Source of the DNA: an uncultured Clostridia bacterium | Lineage (GTDB): Bacteria > Bacillota > Clostridia > Christensenellales > UBA1242 | Reading direction: 5' to 3' | Length of the DNA stretch: 12,363 nt | Assembly (NCBI GenBank): GCA_937914725.1 | Contig: CALDMJ010000029.1 | Location: forward strand, 1-12,363 | Shown: piece after piece, positions 5,747 to 12,226 of the stretch | Numbering within the stretch: position 1 is the stretch's first letter | How the letters are laid out: the number at the start of each line of letters is the position of its first letter | Program-made: the position numbers and the translations under genes | The notes under the pieces: model-generated | Told to the model about the DNA's origin: nothing | Databases searched by the model: none | The model's input: only the letters and a program-made list of their open reading frames with translations

Positions 5747-7514
5747 TTTTGCACCCTCCTATTCTTGTGAGCCCACAGCCTGTGCATCCGCCACGACAAT
5801 CGCAAGTTGTTTGCGCTTTACGTGACAAACGACGCTCATTGATTAAGTATTGTTTGCTGACACCTATATCTATTACATCCCACGGCAAATTTTGCGATTC
5901 GTCAATTTCGTTTAAGTATCTATCAATGTCAGTACTCTTTAATGCTTCCATCCACTTTGCTAAGTCAAAATATTCAGTCCAACCGTCAAAAATACATCCA
6001 AGACGATATGCTTTCTCTATCGTATACGATAACTTTCTATCGCCACGCGCTAAAATTGTCTCAACAAGGCTAACATCATAGTCGTGATAATTATAGTTGG
6101 CTTTGATATTTCTCAATTCAGTCCTCAAAAAGTTAATTGCTTTTTCAGCATATTCTTTGCTCTCAAATTTTTCATATTGAAAAGCCGTAAATGGTTTTGG
6201 AATGAAAATGCTTGTACTTATTGTTATTTTGGGTAATTTTCTTGTTTTGTTTATTTGTTGGTACAGTTGCTGTATTTTTTTTGTAATATCAACAATGCCT
6301 TGCCAGTCATCCTGTGTCTCAGTTGGCAGTCCTATCATAAAATATAATTTGATTTTGTCATATTTTGCCTCAAACGCATCCGCAAGGCTTGACAAAATGT
6401 CATTTTCAGTAATATTTTTGTTAATGACATTTCGCAAGCGCTGCGTTCCCGCCTCAGGGGCAAAAGTCAAACTCGATTTACGGCTCTCAAATGAATATGC
6501 GCCTTTAAAACTATCGAGCCTTAGCGATGGCAACGAAAACTTCACACCTTTCAAGTCGTCCTCTGCCTTCAACTTTTCAATCAAGTCTAGCAAGTATGGA
6601 TAATCACCGCTAGACAAACTAAACAAAGAAAGTTCGGTATAACCTGTACTATTTATAAGTTTTTTAGAAATTTCGACTATATTTTCAACGCTTCTTTCCC
6701 TAATAGGTCGATAGAAATATCCTGCCTGACAAAAACGGCAACCGCGTGTACACCCACGAAACAACTCCACTGCCACACGGTTGTGTACAATTTCAATATT
6801 TGGTACAACAGGTTTTTCCATATAAAACGCTTCATCCAAGTTTTCTACAATACTTTTTTTGACTTTCATTTGATATTCTACAATTGTAAAGCCATTATCT
6901 TCGTGCGTGTTATATAGTGAAGGTATATAAACGCCTTGAAGTTCTTTTATCTTTTTATAAAATTCAGCTTTGGTCATACCTATTTTATAGATTTCTTGAA
7001 CTCTTTTATTTAAAACTTCGCCATCGCCTACTATAATCACGTCTAAAAAGTCAGCTAGTGGCTCTAAGTTGATAGCGCAAGGCCCCCCACCAATAATTAT
7101 TGGATATGAATCGTTCCTGTCTTTGGCACGAAATGGAATGTTTGCAAGGTCAAGCATATAAAGAAAATTTGTATAACTCATTTCATACTGAAATGTAAAA
7201 TGTAAAAAATCGAACTCTCTTAATGGGGTACGTGTTTCAAGCGAAAATAATTCAATCTCACGCCTTTTCAGTAAGTCAGCAAAATCCTTTTGCGGCGCAA
7301 AACATCTTTCACAAGTGCTTTGTGGCTGACTATTAATAACCTCATACAAGATTTTCATTCCTGTGTGCGACATACCTATTTCGTACAAATCAGGAAAGCA
7401 AAAGCAGTTTTTTATATATGTTTTGCCCGTTTTTATTGTTGAATTATATTCTCCGCCCAAATATCGTGACGGTTTTTCAATACTCAATAAATCTTCATAA
7501 GTTAGTTTGTTCAT
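5727..7514 (-). CDS. TIGR03960-type radical SAM protein with B12-binding-like N-terminus
   Basis: This 595-residue protein belongs to the radical SAM superfamily, enzymes that use a 4Fe-4S cluster and S-adenosylmethionine to start radical chemistry. The N-terminal half resembles a cobalamin-binding Rossmann domain: PDLYEIGMSHTGMKILYEVIN (41-61) and GGGPCAINLEPLADFLDVIIVGDGE (142-166). There is no D-x-H-x-x-G motif, so cobalamin may not be bound. The cluster motif is RGCTRGCRFCQ with Cys255, Cys259 and Cys262; FAPEAGTQRLR (351-361) is the SAM-pocket segment. The tail carries Cys571, Cys573, Cys577, Cys580 and Cys588 (CDCRGGCTGC), probably a second cluster or a zinc site. AAAGGAA lies in front of the ATG at 7514. 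The substrate is unknown; frequent association with RNase E/G and L21/L27 genes in Firmicutes suggests an RNA or ribosome link. It is the first gene of a four-gene run. Confidence 0.92.
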   Translation of the reverse strand: MNKLTYEDLLSIEKPSRYLGGEYNSTIKTGKTYIKNCFCFPDLYEIGMSHTGMKILYEVINSQPQSTCERCFAPQKDFADLLKRREIELFSLETRTPLREFDFLHFTFQYEMSYTNFLYMLDLANIPFRAKDRNDSYPIIIGGGPCAINLEPLADFLDVIIVGDGEVLNKRVQEIYKIGMTKAEFYKKIKELQGVYIPSLYNTHEDNGFTIVEYQMKVKKSIVENLDEAFYMEKPVVPNIEIVHNRVAVELFRGCTRGCRFCQAGYFYRPIRERSVENIVEISKKLINSTGYTELSLFSLSSGDYPYLLDLIEKLKAEDDLKGVKFSLPSLRLDSFKGAYSFESRKSSLTFAPEAGTQRLRNVINKNITENDILSSLADAFEAKYDKIKLYFMIGLPTETQDDWQGIVDITKKIQQLYQQINKTRKLPKITISTSIFIPKPFTAFQYEKFESKEYAEKAINFLRTELRNIKANYNYHDYDVSLVETILARGDRKLSYTIEKAYRLGCIFDGWTEYFDLAKWMEALKSTDIDRYLNEIDESQNLPWDVIDIGVSKQYLINERRLSRKAQTTCDCRGGCTGCGLTRIGGCKNAARKI

Positions 7515-7602
7515 AATTTTTTTCCTTTATTTGTGTCATTTTTTAATGCCACTTGCCTCTTGCTTTTATATTCAAGGAATGTAATATTTTTTAGTAAATA
7601 CA

Positions 7603-7608
7603 TATACT
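7603..7608 (+). promoter_or_regulatory. Possible -10 box for murG
   Basis: TATACT lies about 20 bases upstream of the murG ATG. No good -35 match is found 16-18 bases upstream (best is a poor ATGTAA), so this is a weak candidate. The rest of the 113-base divergent region between the radical SAM gene and murG shows no clear hairpin or operator. Confidence 0.3.
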
Positions 7609-7627
7609 AGATAAAAGCGAGGTAGAA

Positions 7628-8650
7628 ATGAAAATAGTATTAACTGGGGGTGGAACTGCAGGTCATATAATTCCAAATATTGCGTTAATAGATGACTTGC
7701 AAAAACACTTTGATGAAATTTTTTATATCGGCAGCGGCAAGCAATTAGAAAAAGATTTAATTCTACCATACAACATAAAATATTTTTCTATTGAAACTCC
7801 CAAACTTGTAAGAAAATTTACTTTCAAGAATATGGTTATCCCATTGAAACTAATCACAAGCATTAATGATTGTAAACGCATTTTAAAAGATTTGTCACCC
7901 GATGTTGTTTTTTCAAAAGGAGGATATGTGTCGCTTCCTGTTGTTGTTGCGGCACACAAATTAGGAATAAAAGTACTTGCGCACGAATCCGATTTGACTA
8001 TGGGACTCGCAAACAAAATCTCGAAATGGTACTGTAATAAAATTTGCACAACATTCGATTCAACCGCCAAAGGGAAAAAGTTTGTTTGCACTGGCGCACC
8101 AATACGAAAAGAATTTAAAAAATTTGACGCCGCCCCAGCATTTAAGAATAAATTACCTACAATACTATTTGTCGGCGGCAGTCAAGGCGCAGCCGCAATC
8201 AATAAATTTATTTTAGAAAACTTAGATACGCTAACTCTAAAATACAATATCATTCATTTATGTGGTAAAGGAAAATCAAGCGGCGCAAAACACGCGCATT
8301 ATATAGAAATCGAGTTTTCTAACGATATGCCAACCCTTATCAATCAATGTGATGTTGTATTCACGCGCGGGGGGTCAAACGCCTTGTTTGAAATTTTAGC
8401 GGTAAACAAACCTATGATAATCTACCCGCTTTCTAAGAAAGAGTCGCGTGGCGACCAAATTGAGAATGCCAAATATTTTGAACAACGCAACCTAGGCGCA
8501 TACATTCACAATTTAGATATAAACACACTTATAGATGTCATAGACAATTCAATCAAAAACAAAACAAGAATTGAGAATCATCAAAAAACATTTTATAAGG
8601 CAGGAAATAAAAACATATTGAATGAAATTATTTCCTTAGCGCGCAATTGA
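7628..8650 (+). CDS. murG: MurG, UDP-GlcNAc:lipid I N-acetylglucosamine transferase
   Basis: MurG adds N-acetylglucosamine from UDP-GlcNAc to lipid I on the inner face of the membrane, making lipid II, the peptidoglycan building block. The 340 residues show the GT-B two-domain layout. The N-terminal domain has TGGGTAGH (6-13), FSKGGYVSLP (95-104) and HESDLTMGLANK (119-130), the Firmicute variant of the HEQN loop. The C-terminal domain has FVGGSQGAAAIN (181-192), FTRGGSNALFEIL (245-257, with Glu255 at the uracil-nucleotide site) and SRGDQIENA (273-281). All key motifs are present and the length is only slightly below usual. GAGGT four bases before the ATG supports the start. The gene is alone, not in a dcw cluster; a second murG with the HEQN form may exist elsewhere, as in some Firmicutes, but this cannot be seen here. 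Confidence 0.95.
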   Translation: MKIVLTGGGTAGHIIPNIALIDDLQKHFDEIFYIGSGKQLEKDLILPYNIKYFSIETPKLVRKFTFKNMVIPLKLITSINDCKRILKDLSPDVVFSKGGYVSLPVVVAAHKLGIKVLAHESDLTMGLANKISKWYCNKICTTFDSTAKGKKFVCTGAPIRKEFKKFDAAPAFKNKLPTILFVGGSQGAAAINKFILENLDTLTLKYNIIHLCGKGKSSGAKHAHYIEIEFSNDMPTLINQCDVVFTRGGSNALFEILAVNKPMIIYPLSKKESRGDQIENAKYFEQRNLGAYIHNLDINTLIDVIDNSIKNKTRIENHQKTFYKAGNKNILNEIISLARN

Positions 8651-8713
8651 GTAAATATATTTACTGGCTGAACATTTCATCTAAAATATACAACTTTAAA
8701 ATCATATTATACG

Positions 8714-8760
8714 CTAAATATGGTGTATTATATGTTCATAATACACCATATTTAGTATTT
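8714..8760 (+). terminator. Hairpin between convergent murG and Sel1-repeat genes, 18-bp perfect stem
   Basis: Bases 8714-8731 pair perfectly with 8738-8755 around a six-base loop, followed by TATTTT. It lies 63 bases after murG and nine bases before the end of the minus-strand Sel1 gene, so it probably serves both. The stem is A+T rich and the T run is short, so its strength as an intrinsic terminator is uncertain. Its core AATACACCATAT (8740-8751) matches the hairpin at 4116-4163 at 11 of 12 positions, with the change compensated in the other arm. Confidence 0.75.
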
Positions 8761-8764
8761 TGAA

Positions 8765-9604
8765 TTAATCTCTAATACTTTTTCTTAACTTATCCATCAA
8801 GTCTATTGCAAGCGGGAACTCGCCTTCATAGCTTTGAGCGAGGTAGTTCATAGATTTTTCAAGATCAATTTCAACGCCCTCACCTTTTGCATAGGCAAGC
8901 GACAATAGATACAAAGCACGCAAGTCTCCACCATTAGCCGATTTTTCAAGTAAAGCAATTACATCGGGTGTGAAAGAATGATCCTCCTTGTGCGCGCAAA
9001 GTTGAATAGCAACTTCATATTCAGCAAACGGCGAACCTAATTTGCACGCTTTTTTAATTAATTCCCAACCTTTATTTTGGTCACGAGCAATAATTTTGTC
9101 ATCGCCGTTATAATAGAAAGACCCCAACATATAAACTGCGTTAGGATAATTAGATATTGAAAGTTTTTCAAAAATCTTCATTGCTTTTTCCTGATTTTGA
9201 GCAGTTCCAAATCCAAACATATAGCAAAGTGCAATCCTAAATTGAGCAATTTGATTGCCAGCATTAGCACACTTTTGAAGCATCTTGAATCCTTCTTCAT
9301 TATCATTATTTTTGAAAAAGAACACTGAGCTTTCTAGCATCGCTTCAACTTGCCCAGCATCTGCAAGTTCTAACCAAATTTGAAATGCCCTTTCTTCATC
9401 CTCATCAATTTTGAATCCAGCGTATGAACAGCAGGCATACTTATACTTATCAAAATCGCCTGCGGTTTTCAAATCTAATTTTGACGGGTCAAAACTGTCA
9501 TATTCATTTGTATCTCCCAAAAGATAGAATGATTTTAGTTCGTTCAAAAATAAACTTTCCCCAGATTTTCTAATCATTTCTAAATCTTCTTTACTAATTT
9601 GCAT
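8765..9604 (-). CDS. Sel1-repeat protein
   Basis: Sel1 repeats are 36-38-residue helix pairs of the TPR type that bind other proteins. In this 279-residue product about six repeats follow each other from residue 52 to 263. Signature elements are AFQIWLELADAGQVEAM (73-89), GFKMLQKCANAGNQIAQFRIALCYMFGFGT (105-134), AMKIFEKLSISNYPNAVYMLGSFYYNG (141-167), LIKKACKLGSPFAEYEVA (182-199) and LLEKSANGGDLRALYLLSLAYAKGEGV (218-244). No signal peptide or membrane segment is seen, so it is probably a cytosolic adaptor; an enzymatic role is unlikely. AGGGAGT four bases before the ATG supports the start. It has its own extended -10 promoter, lies 82 bases downstream of spoIVFB on the same strand, and shares a hairpin with murG. 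Which partner it binds cannot be told; context does not tie it firmly to sporulation. Confidence 0.88.
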   Translation of the reverse strand: MQISKEDLEMIRKSGESLFLNELKSFYLLGDTNEYDSFDPSKLDLKTAGDFDKYKYACCSYAGFKIDEDEERAFQIWLELADAGQVEAMLESSVFFFKNNDNEEGFKMLQKCANAGNQIAQFRIALCYMFGFGTAQNQEKAMKIFEKLSISNYPNAVYMLGSFYYNGDDKIIARDQNKGWELIKKACKLGSPFAEYEVAIQLCAHKEDHSFTPDVIALLEKSANGGDLRALYLLSLAYAKGEGVEIDLEKSMNYLAQSYEGEFPLAIDLMDKLRKSIRD

Positions 9605-9618
9605 AGATACTCCCTTTA

Positions 9619-9633
9619 CAAAGCTCCGCTTTG
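9619..9633 (-). promoter_or_regulatory. Small leader hairpin before the Sel1-repeat gene
   Basis: CAAAGC and GCTTTG form a perfect 6-bp stem with a three-base loop in the leader, ending just three bases before the AGGGAGT ribosome binding site (9616-9610). It does not enclose the site, so it would more likely stabilise the 5' end of the message or act with a trans factor than block translation. Confidence 0.45.
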
Positions 9634-9644
9634 CCTTACGAGTT

Positions 9645-9672
9645 ATTATAACATATTCACTACAAAAATCAA
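9645..9672 (-). promoter_or_regulatory. Promoter of the Sel1-repeat gene, extended -10
   Basis: On the minus strand TTGATT (9672-9667) and TATAAT (9650-9645) are separated by 16 bases, and the -10 box is preceded by TGT, making an extended -10. Transcription would begin near 9638, giving a leader of about 34 bases that contains the small hairpin. The Sel1 gene can therefore be expressed independently of the upstream spoIVF genes, although no terminator separates them. Confidence 0.75.
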
Positions 9673-9686
9673 AATGTTTGTAATAA

Positions 9687-10538
9687 CTATTTTTTAGTTT
9701 TTATCTCTTTCAAGAGCGTATATGATTGATATTTCGTAAACAATGCGTCTAAATTTTTTTCTAAAATGACAGTTTGCAAATTGTTTTCGTCATCATAAAC
9801 TACAAATATTGTGTAGTTTTGCGGATTTATAAATTTTATTAATTTATAAAGCGGCATTTCACTTGACACTGCAACCAAATTTATGTCACAACCTTTTTTC
9901 AAGTTTTTTTGAAAATCTTTCGCGAAAATCATTCGCTTGTACACGGCATTTTTATTAAAATTGAATGCCCCAGTCAGCATAAAAATTGAAGCGATTGCCA
10001 GTGCATAAAATGGTTTGAAAAATATGCTTATCACAAAAACTGCAAAAAACAGCATTGACAACCAAATTGCGGTTTTGCTAACAATTTTTTCAGTTTGAAT
10101 AACATCCTTTTTTTTGCTAACAAGTGCCCTAAAAACGCGTCCTCCATCGAGTGGAAATATTGGCAGCAAATTAAATATAAATGTTATTGCATTTGCAAAA
10201 ACAAATATATCTGTATAATAATATGTTATAGGAATTATCCACCAAAGCGCAACGAATACCACAATCAAAATCAAATTGACTAGTGGCCCCGCAATGGCTA
10301 CTTTAATCTCATCGTTTTTAACAAATTTATCATCCGTCAAACTTAATTCCGCCCCAAACGGAAGGAGAGAAATTTGCTGCAACCTATACCCTAATTTGTG
10401 CGCAACAAAAGCGTGCCCAAGTTCATGCAGCAACGCTGAAATCAAGTAACTAATAAAAACCAGACCAAGGTTGACACAAAACGCAAGCACACCAAAAATC
10501 AAAAACAATGGGTGTATTCTAAATTTTACTCTTTCCAT
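9687..10538 (-). CDS. spoIVFB: SpoIVFB-like intramembrane metalloprotease (site-2 protease, M50)
   Basis: SpoIVFB is the membrane-embedded zinc protease that removes the pro-sequence of sigma-K in the mother cell after a signal from the forespore. The 283-residue protein has a hydrophobic N-terminus, the zinc motif HELGH (38-42, catalytic Glu39) within a membrane helix, FGAELSL (61-67), AGPLVN (83-88) and the third-ligand motif NLLPIFPLDGGR (123-134, Asp131). Further membrane helices lie around 90-108, 157-175 and 178-193. The C-terminal part (about 214-270, including DINLVAVSSEMPLYKLIKFI and TIFVVYDDENN) fits the single CBS domain of SpoIVFB, which senses nucleotides. Length matches the B. 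subtilis protein. The ATG at 10538 lies inside the end of spoIVFA (13-base overlap) with GGTGA six bases upstream, so the two are coupled. A general M50 protease of the YlbJ/RseP kind is less likely because no PDZ domain is present. Confidence 0.88.
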   Translation of the reverse strand: MERVKFRIHPLFLIFGVLAFCVNLGLVFISYLISALLHELGHAFVAHKLGYRLQQISLLPFGAELSLTDDKFVKNDEIKVAIAGPLVNLILIVVFVALWWIIPITYYYTDIFVFANAITFIFNLLPIFPLDGGRVFRALVSKKKDVIQTEKIVSKTAIWLSMLFFAVFVISIFFKPFYALAIASIFMLTGAFNFNKNAVYKRMIFAKDFQKNLKKGCDINLVAVSSEMPLYKLIKFINPQNYTIFVVYDDENNLQTVILEKNLDALFTKYQSYTLLKEIKTKK

Positions 10539-11113
10539 AGAATTTCACCATTTGAGAAGTCTAAGGAATCAAGAATCTCGCCATTTTGTGAAACAAAAAA
10601 CTGCAAATCACCCAACAAGATGGCAAGTGGTTGCCCCTTCTGGACAAAAACATCGTCTTTCACTCCGAGTCCAATTTGCCCCGCAAAAACTGACACAAAT
10701 TGAGAGGTGTGTTCTATTTTTATTTCTGCAACACCGTCCGTTAGCGTGCATATGCGTACTTTCCCCGATGCCGGTGCATATAAGATGCCTGAAGCCCCTA
10801 CTATAGTTATGCAACCGTCATTGTTTATAAAGTTGTTATAATTTTTAAAACATAATTCATAGTCAAATGGTTGAGCAGATACTAAGCAATTGTTTTTATC
10901 AAACAATACGGAAATGTACTTAACCTTGCCTGTGTCGTCAAACAACTCTTCAGTCGGCTTTGTAGATTCTAGCGTTGTTTTTACGCTGTTAAGCAATGTA
11001 TTCCAAAAATTTCTGTCAATAAATGATATTGACATTGCGCACATTAGTACAATCAAGCTGATTAATATATACCTAAATTTAATTGAACAAATTATGTTTT
11101 TTATTCTTTTCAT
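10526..11113 (-). CDS. spoIVFA: SpoIVFA-like protein: membrane anchor with degenerate LytM/M23 domain
   Basis: SpoIVFA holds and inhibits the protease SpoIVFB in the outer forespore membrane and is cut when the forespore signals. The predicted 195-residue protein has a short basic cytosolic end (MKRIKN), one membrane helix (about 15-31), a linker, and a LytM/M23-like domain (about 103-183): GILYAPASGKV (109-119), AEIKIEHTSQFVSVFAGQIG (129-148), VQKGQPLAIL (157-166) and LQFFVSQNGEILD (170-182). The zinc ligands of active M23 peptidases (the H-x-x-x-D and H-L-H motifs) are missing, as in SpoIVFA and SpoIIQ-type proteins, so it should be a binding module. The frame is open upstream to 11203, but that stretch covers the end of minE and reads as chance sequence; ATG 11113 gives the right topology although its ribosome site (AAGAG, about 13 bases away) is poor. 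It overlaps spoIVFB by 13 bases. Confidence 0.8.
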   Translation of the reverse strand: MKRIKNIICSIKFRYILISLIVLMCAMSISFIDRNFWNTLLNSVKTTLESTKPTEELFDDTGKVKYISVLFDKNNCLVSAQPFDYELCFKNYNNFINNDGCITIVGASGILYAPASGKVRICTLTDGVAEIKIEHTSQFVSVFAGQIGLGVKDDVFVQKGQPLAILLGDLQFFVSQNGEILDSLDFSNGEILWKE

Positions 11114-11148
11114 AGTATATATTATGCTCTTGCGCAAGCAATTAGAAT

Positions 11149-11406
11149 TTACAGTTTGTCCGGAACTATGCCAATAATTTTGAGTCGTCGCGCTATAGCG
11201 CAAACATTGATAATATATTCTCCCAAATCATTAACTTCAATGCAAATTTTGAAGTCGTCCCCTCGCACATCAGCATACTCGTTGAGTGTCATATAAATAT
11301 CTGATTTCAAGAGTTCCGCCAATTTGTCAGGCTTAAAATGCTTATCGGTTGCAATGGCGCTCTTAACTCTATCAAGTGCGTTTGTCGATATATGAATTTC
11401 ATTCAT
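11149..11406 (-). CDS. minE: MinE-like cell division topological specificity factor (divergent, short N-terminus)
   Basis: MinE stimulates the ATPase of MinD and drives Min-protein patterns that keep the division ring at mid-cell. The 85-residue product has the family order: ALDRVKSAIATDKHF (10-24) for the MinD-contact helix (A-x-x-R-L-x-x-x-x in E. coli), then LAELLKSDIYMTLNEYADV (29-47), matching the L-x-x-D-I-x-x-x-I-x-K-Y dimer helix, and the strand pair DFKICIEV (51-58) and EYIINVCAIA (63-72). The usual hydrophobic amphipathic membrane-targeting start is replaced by a short polar stretch, MNEIHISTN. AAAGGAG about seven bases before the ATG at 11406 supports the start, which follows the minD stop codon with no gap. 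Position directly after minD supports the call. Sequence identity with known MinE is low, so a search or structure model is needed to be certain. Confidence 0.75.
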   Translation of the reverse strand: MNEIHISTNALDRVKSAIATDKHFKPDKLAELLKSDIYMTLNEYADVRGDDFKICIEVNDLGEYIINVCAIARRLKIIGIVPDKL

Positions 11407-12201
11407 TTATATACTCCTTTTTATTTTTCGCTTTAAATATCCCCACAAACCTTTATACTCTTTTTGAAAATTTATAACATCGTTATTCCCGTAAATTATG
11501 TTGTCGGCTATCAATGAAAACGCCTTGCTAGATTTTGAGTTTAAATCTACTGCTCCGCCAAGATTTAACGCTGATATTATGCCATCATCTTCAGGCACAA
11601 CCCCAATTAATGACACATCAAAAACATTTGCAATTTCATCAACTGATAACATTGTTTTATCGACTATCAAATCGCCCCTTACCCTATTAATTAGTAGGTT
11701 TATTGAACATAGTTCATATGTACTCAAAATATCAACTACTTTTGCCGCGTCTTTTATTGCAGAAATGTGTGGCGTTGTCACAACAATAGCTTCGGATGCG
11801 GAAAATACTGCGCGATGAAAGCCAAGATCTATTCCTGCAGGACAATCTATCAAAATGAAATCAAAACCATAGGATAACTCATCTACTATAGCTTTGATTT
11901 GCGTCTTACTTATTTTGGTATTGTTCAAACTTTGAGTCGATGGTAAAACGAATAAATAAGGTTCATTAAAATCTTGAATAAGGGCTTGTTTCAATCTACA
12001 TTTCCCTTCTATACAATCAACCAAATCAAACACAATTTGTTGTTCAATTCCCATAACAACATCAAGATTATTTAATCCGATATCTACATCCAAAATGCAA
12101 ACACGCTGTTTCTGGCGTGCCAAACTTGCACCAATATTTGCACAAACAGTTGTTTTTCCAACACCGCCTTTGCCACTTGTTATAACAAATTTTCTCGCCA
12201 T
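11407..12201 (-). CDS. minD: MinD, division-site-selecting ATPase
   Basis: MinD is a membrane-binding ATPase that recruits MinC to block FtsZ rings away from mid-cell. The 264 residues contain the deviant Walker A motif KGGVGKTT (11-18, with Lys11 and Lys16), the switch I region ILDVDIGLNNLDVVMG (36-51), Walker B/switch II FILIDCPAGID (115-125), and TTPHISAIKDA (142-152), all diagnostic for MinD in the ParA/MinD family. The C-terminus, GLWGYLKRKIKRSI (251-264), is a basic amphipathic helix of the membrane-targeting kind. The frame is open to a GTG at 12207, but GAGGTGG immediately before ATG 12201 and the promoter position make that the start. No minC is seen in the 162 bases upstream, so minD seems to head its own transcript with minE, spoIVFA and spoIVFB. 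Confidence 0.95.
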   Translation of the reverse strand: MARKFVITSGKGGVGKTTVCANIGASLARQKQRVCILDVDIGLNNLDVVMGIEQQIVFDLVDCIEGKCRLKQALIQDFNEPYLFVLPSTQSLNNTKISKTQIKAIVDELSYGFDFILIDCPAGIDLGFHRAVFSASEAIVVTTPHISAIKDAAKVVDILSTYELCSINLLINRVRGDLIVDKTMLSVDEIANVFDVSLIGVVPEDDGIISALNLGGAVDLNSKSSKAFSLIADNIIYGNNDVINFQKEYKGLWGYLKRKIKRSI

Positions 12202-12217
12202 AACCACCTCAAAAAGT

Positions 12218-12226
12218 ATTATAACA
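12218..12226 (-). promoter_or_regulatory. Extended -10 promoter of minD
   Basis: On the minus strand TGT followed by TATAAT (12226-12218) is an extended -10 element. The -35 region has no good match, which is common with extended -10 promoters. Transcription would begin near 12211, leaving only about ten bases before the ATG at 12201, with the ribosome binding site at the very 5' end. Confidence 0.6.

Noticed and set aside
7572..7769. A 65-codon minus-strand reading frame upstream of the radical SAM gene
   Set aside because: It overlaps the start of murG and its ribosome site on the other strand and has no protein-like features.
4116..8755. A CRISPR-like or transposon-end pair formed by the two similar hairpins
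   Set aside because: Only two copies about 4.6 kb apart, each self-complementary rather than terminal repeats; the genes between are ordinary chromosomal genes with no transposase and no target duplications seen.
10526..11113. An active M23 peptidoglycan peptidase
   Set aside because: The zinc-binding histidines and aspartate are absent and the gene overlaps a SpoIVFB-type protease gene, fitting SpoIVFA.
11114..11203. A 30-codon N-terminal extension of SpoIVFA
   Set aside because: It overlaps the end of minE and reads as out-of-frame minE plus spacer; it would put non-hydrophobic chance sequence before the anchor helix.
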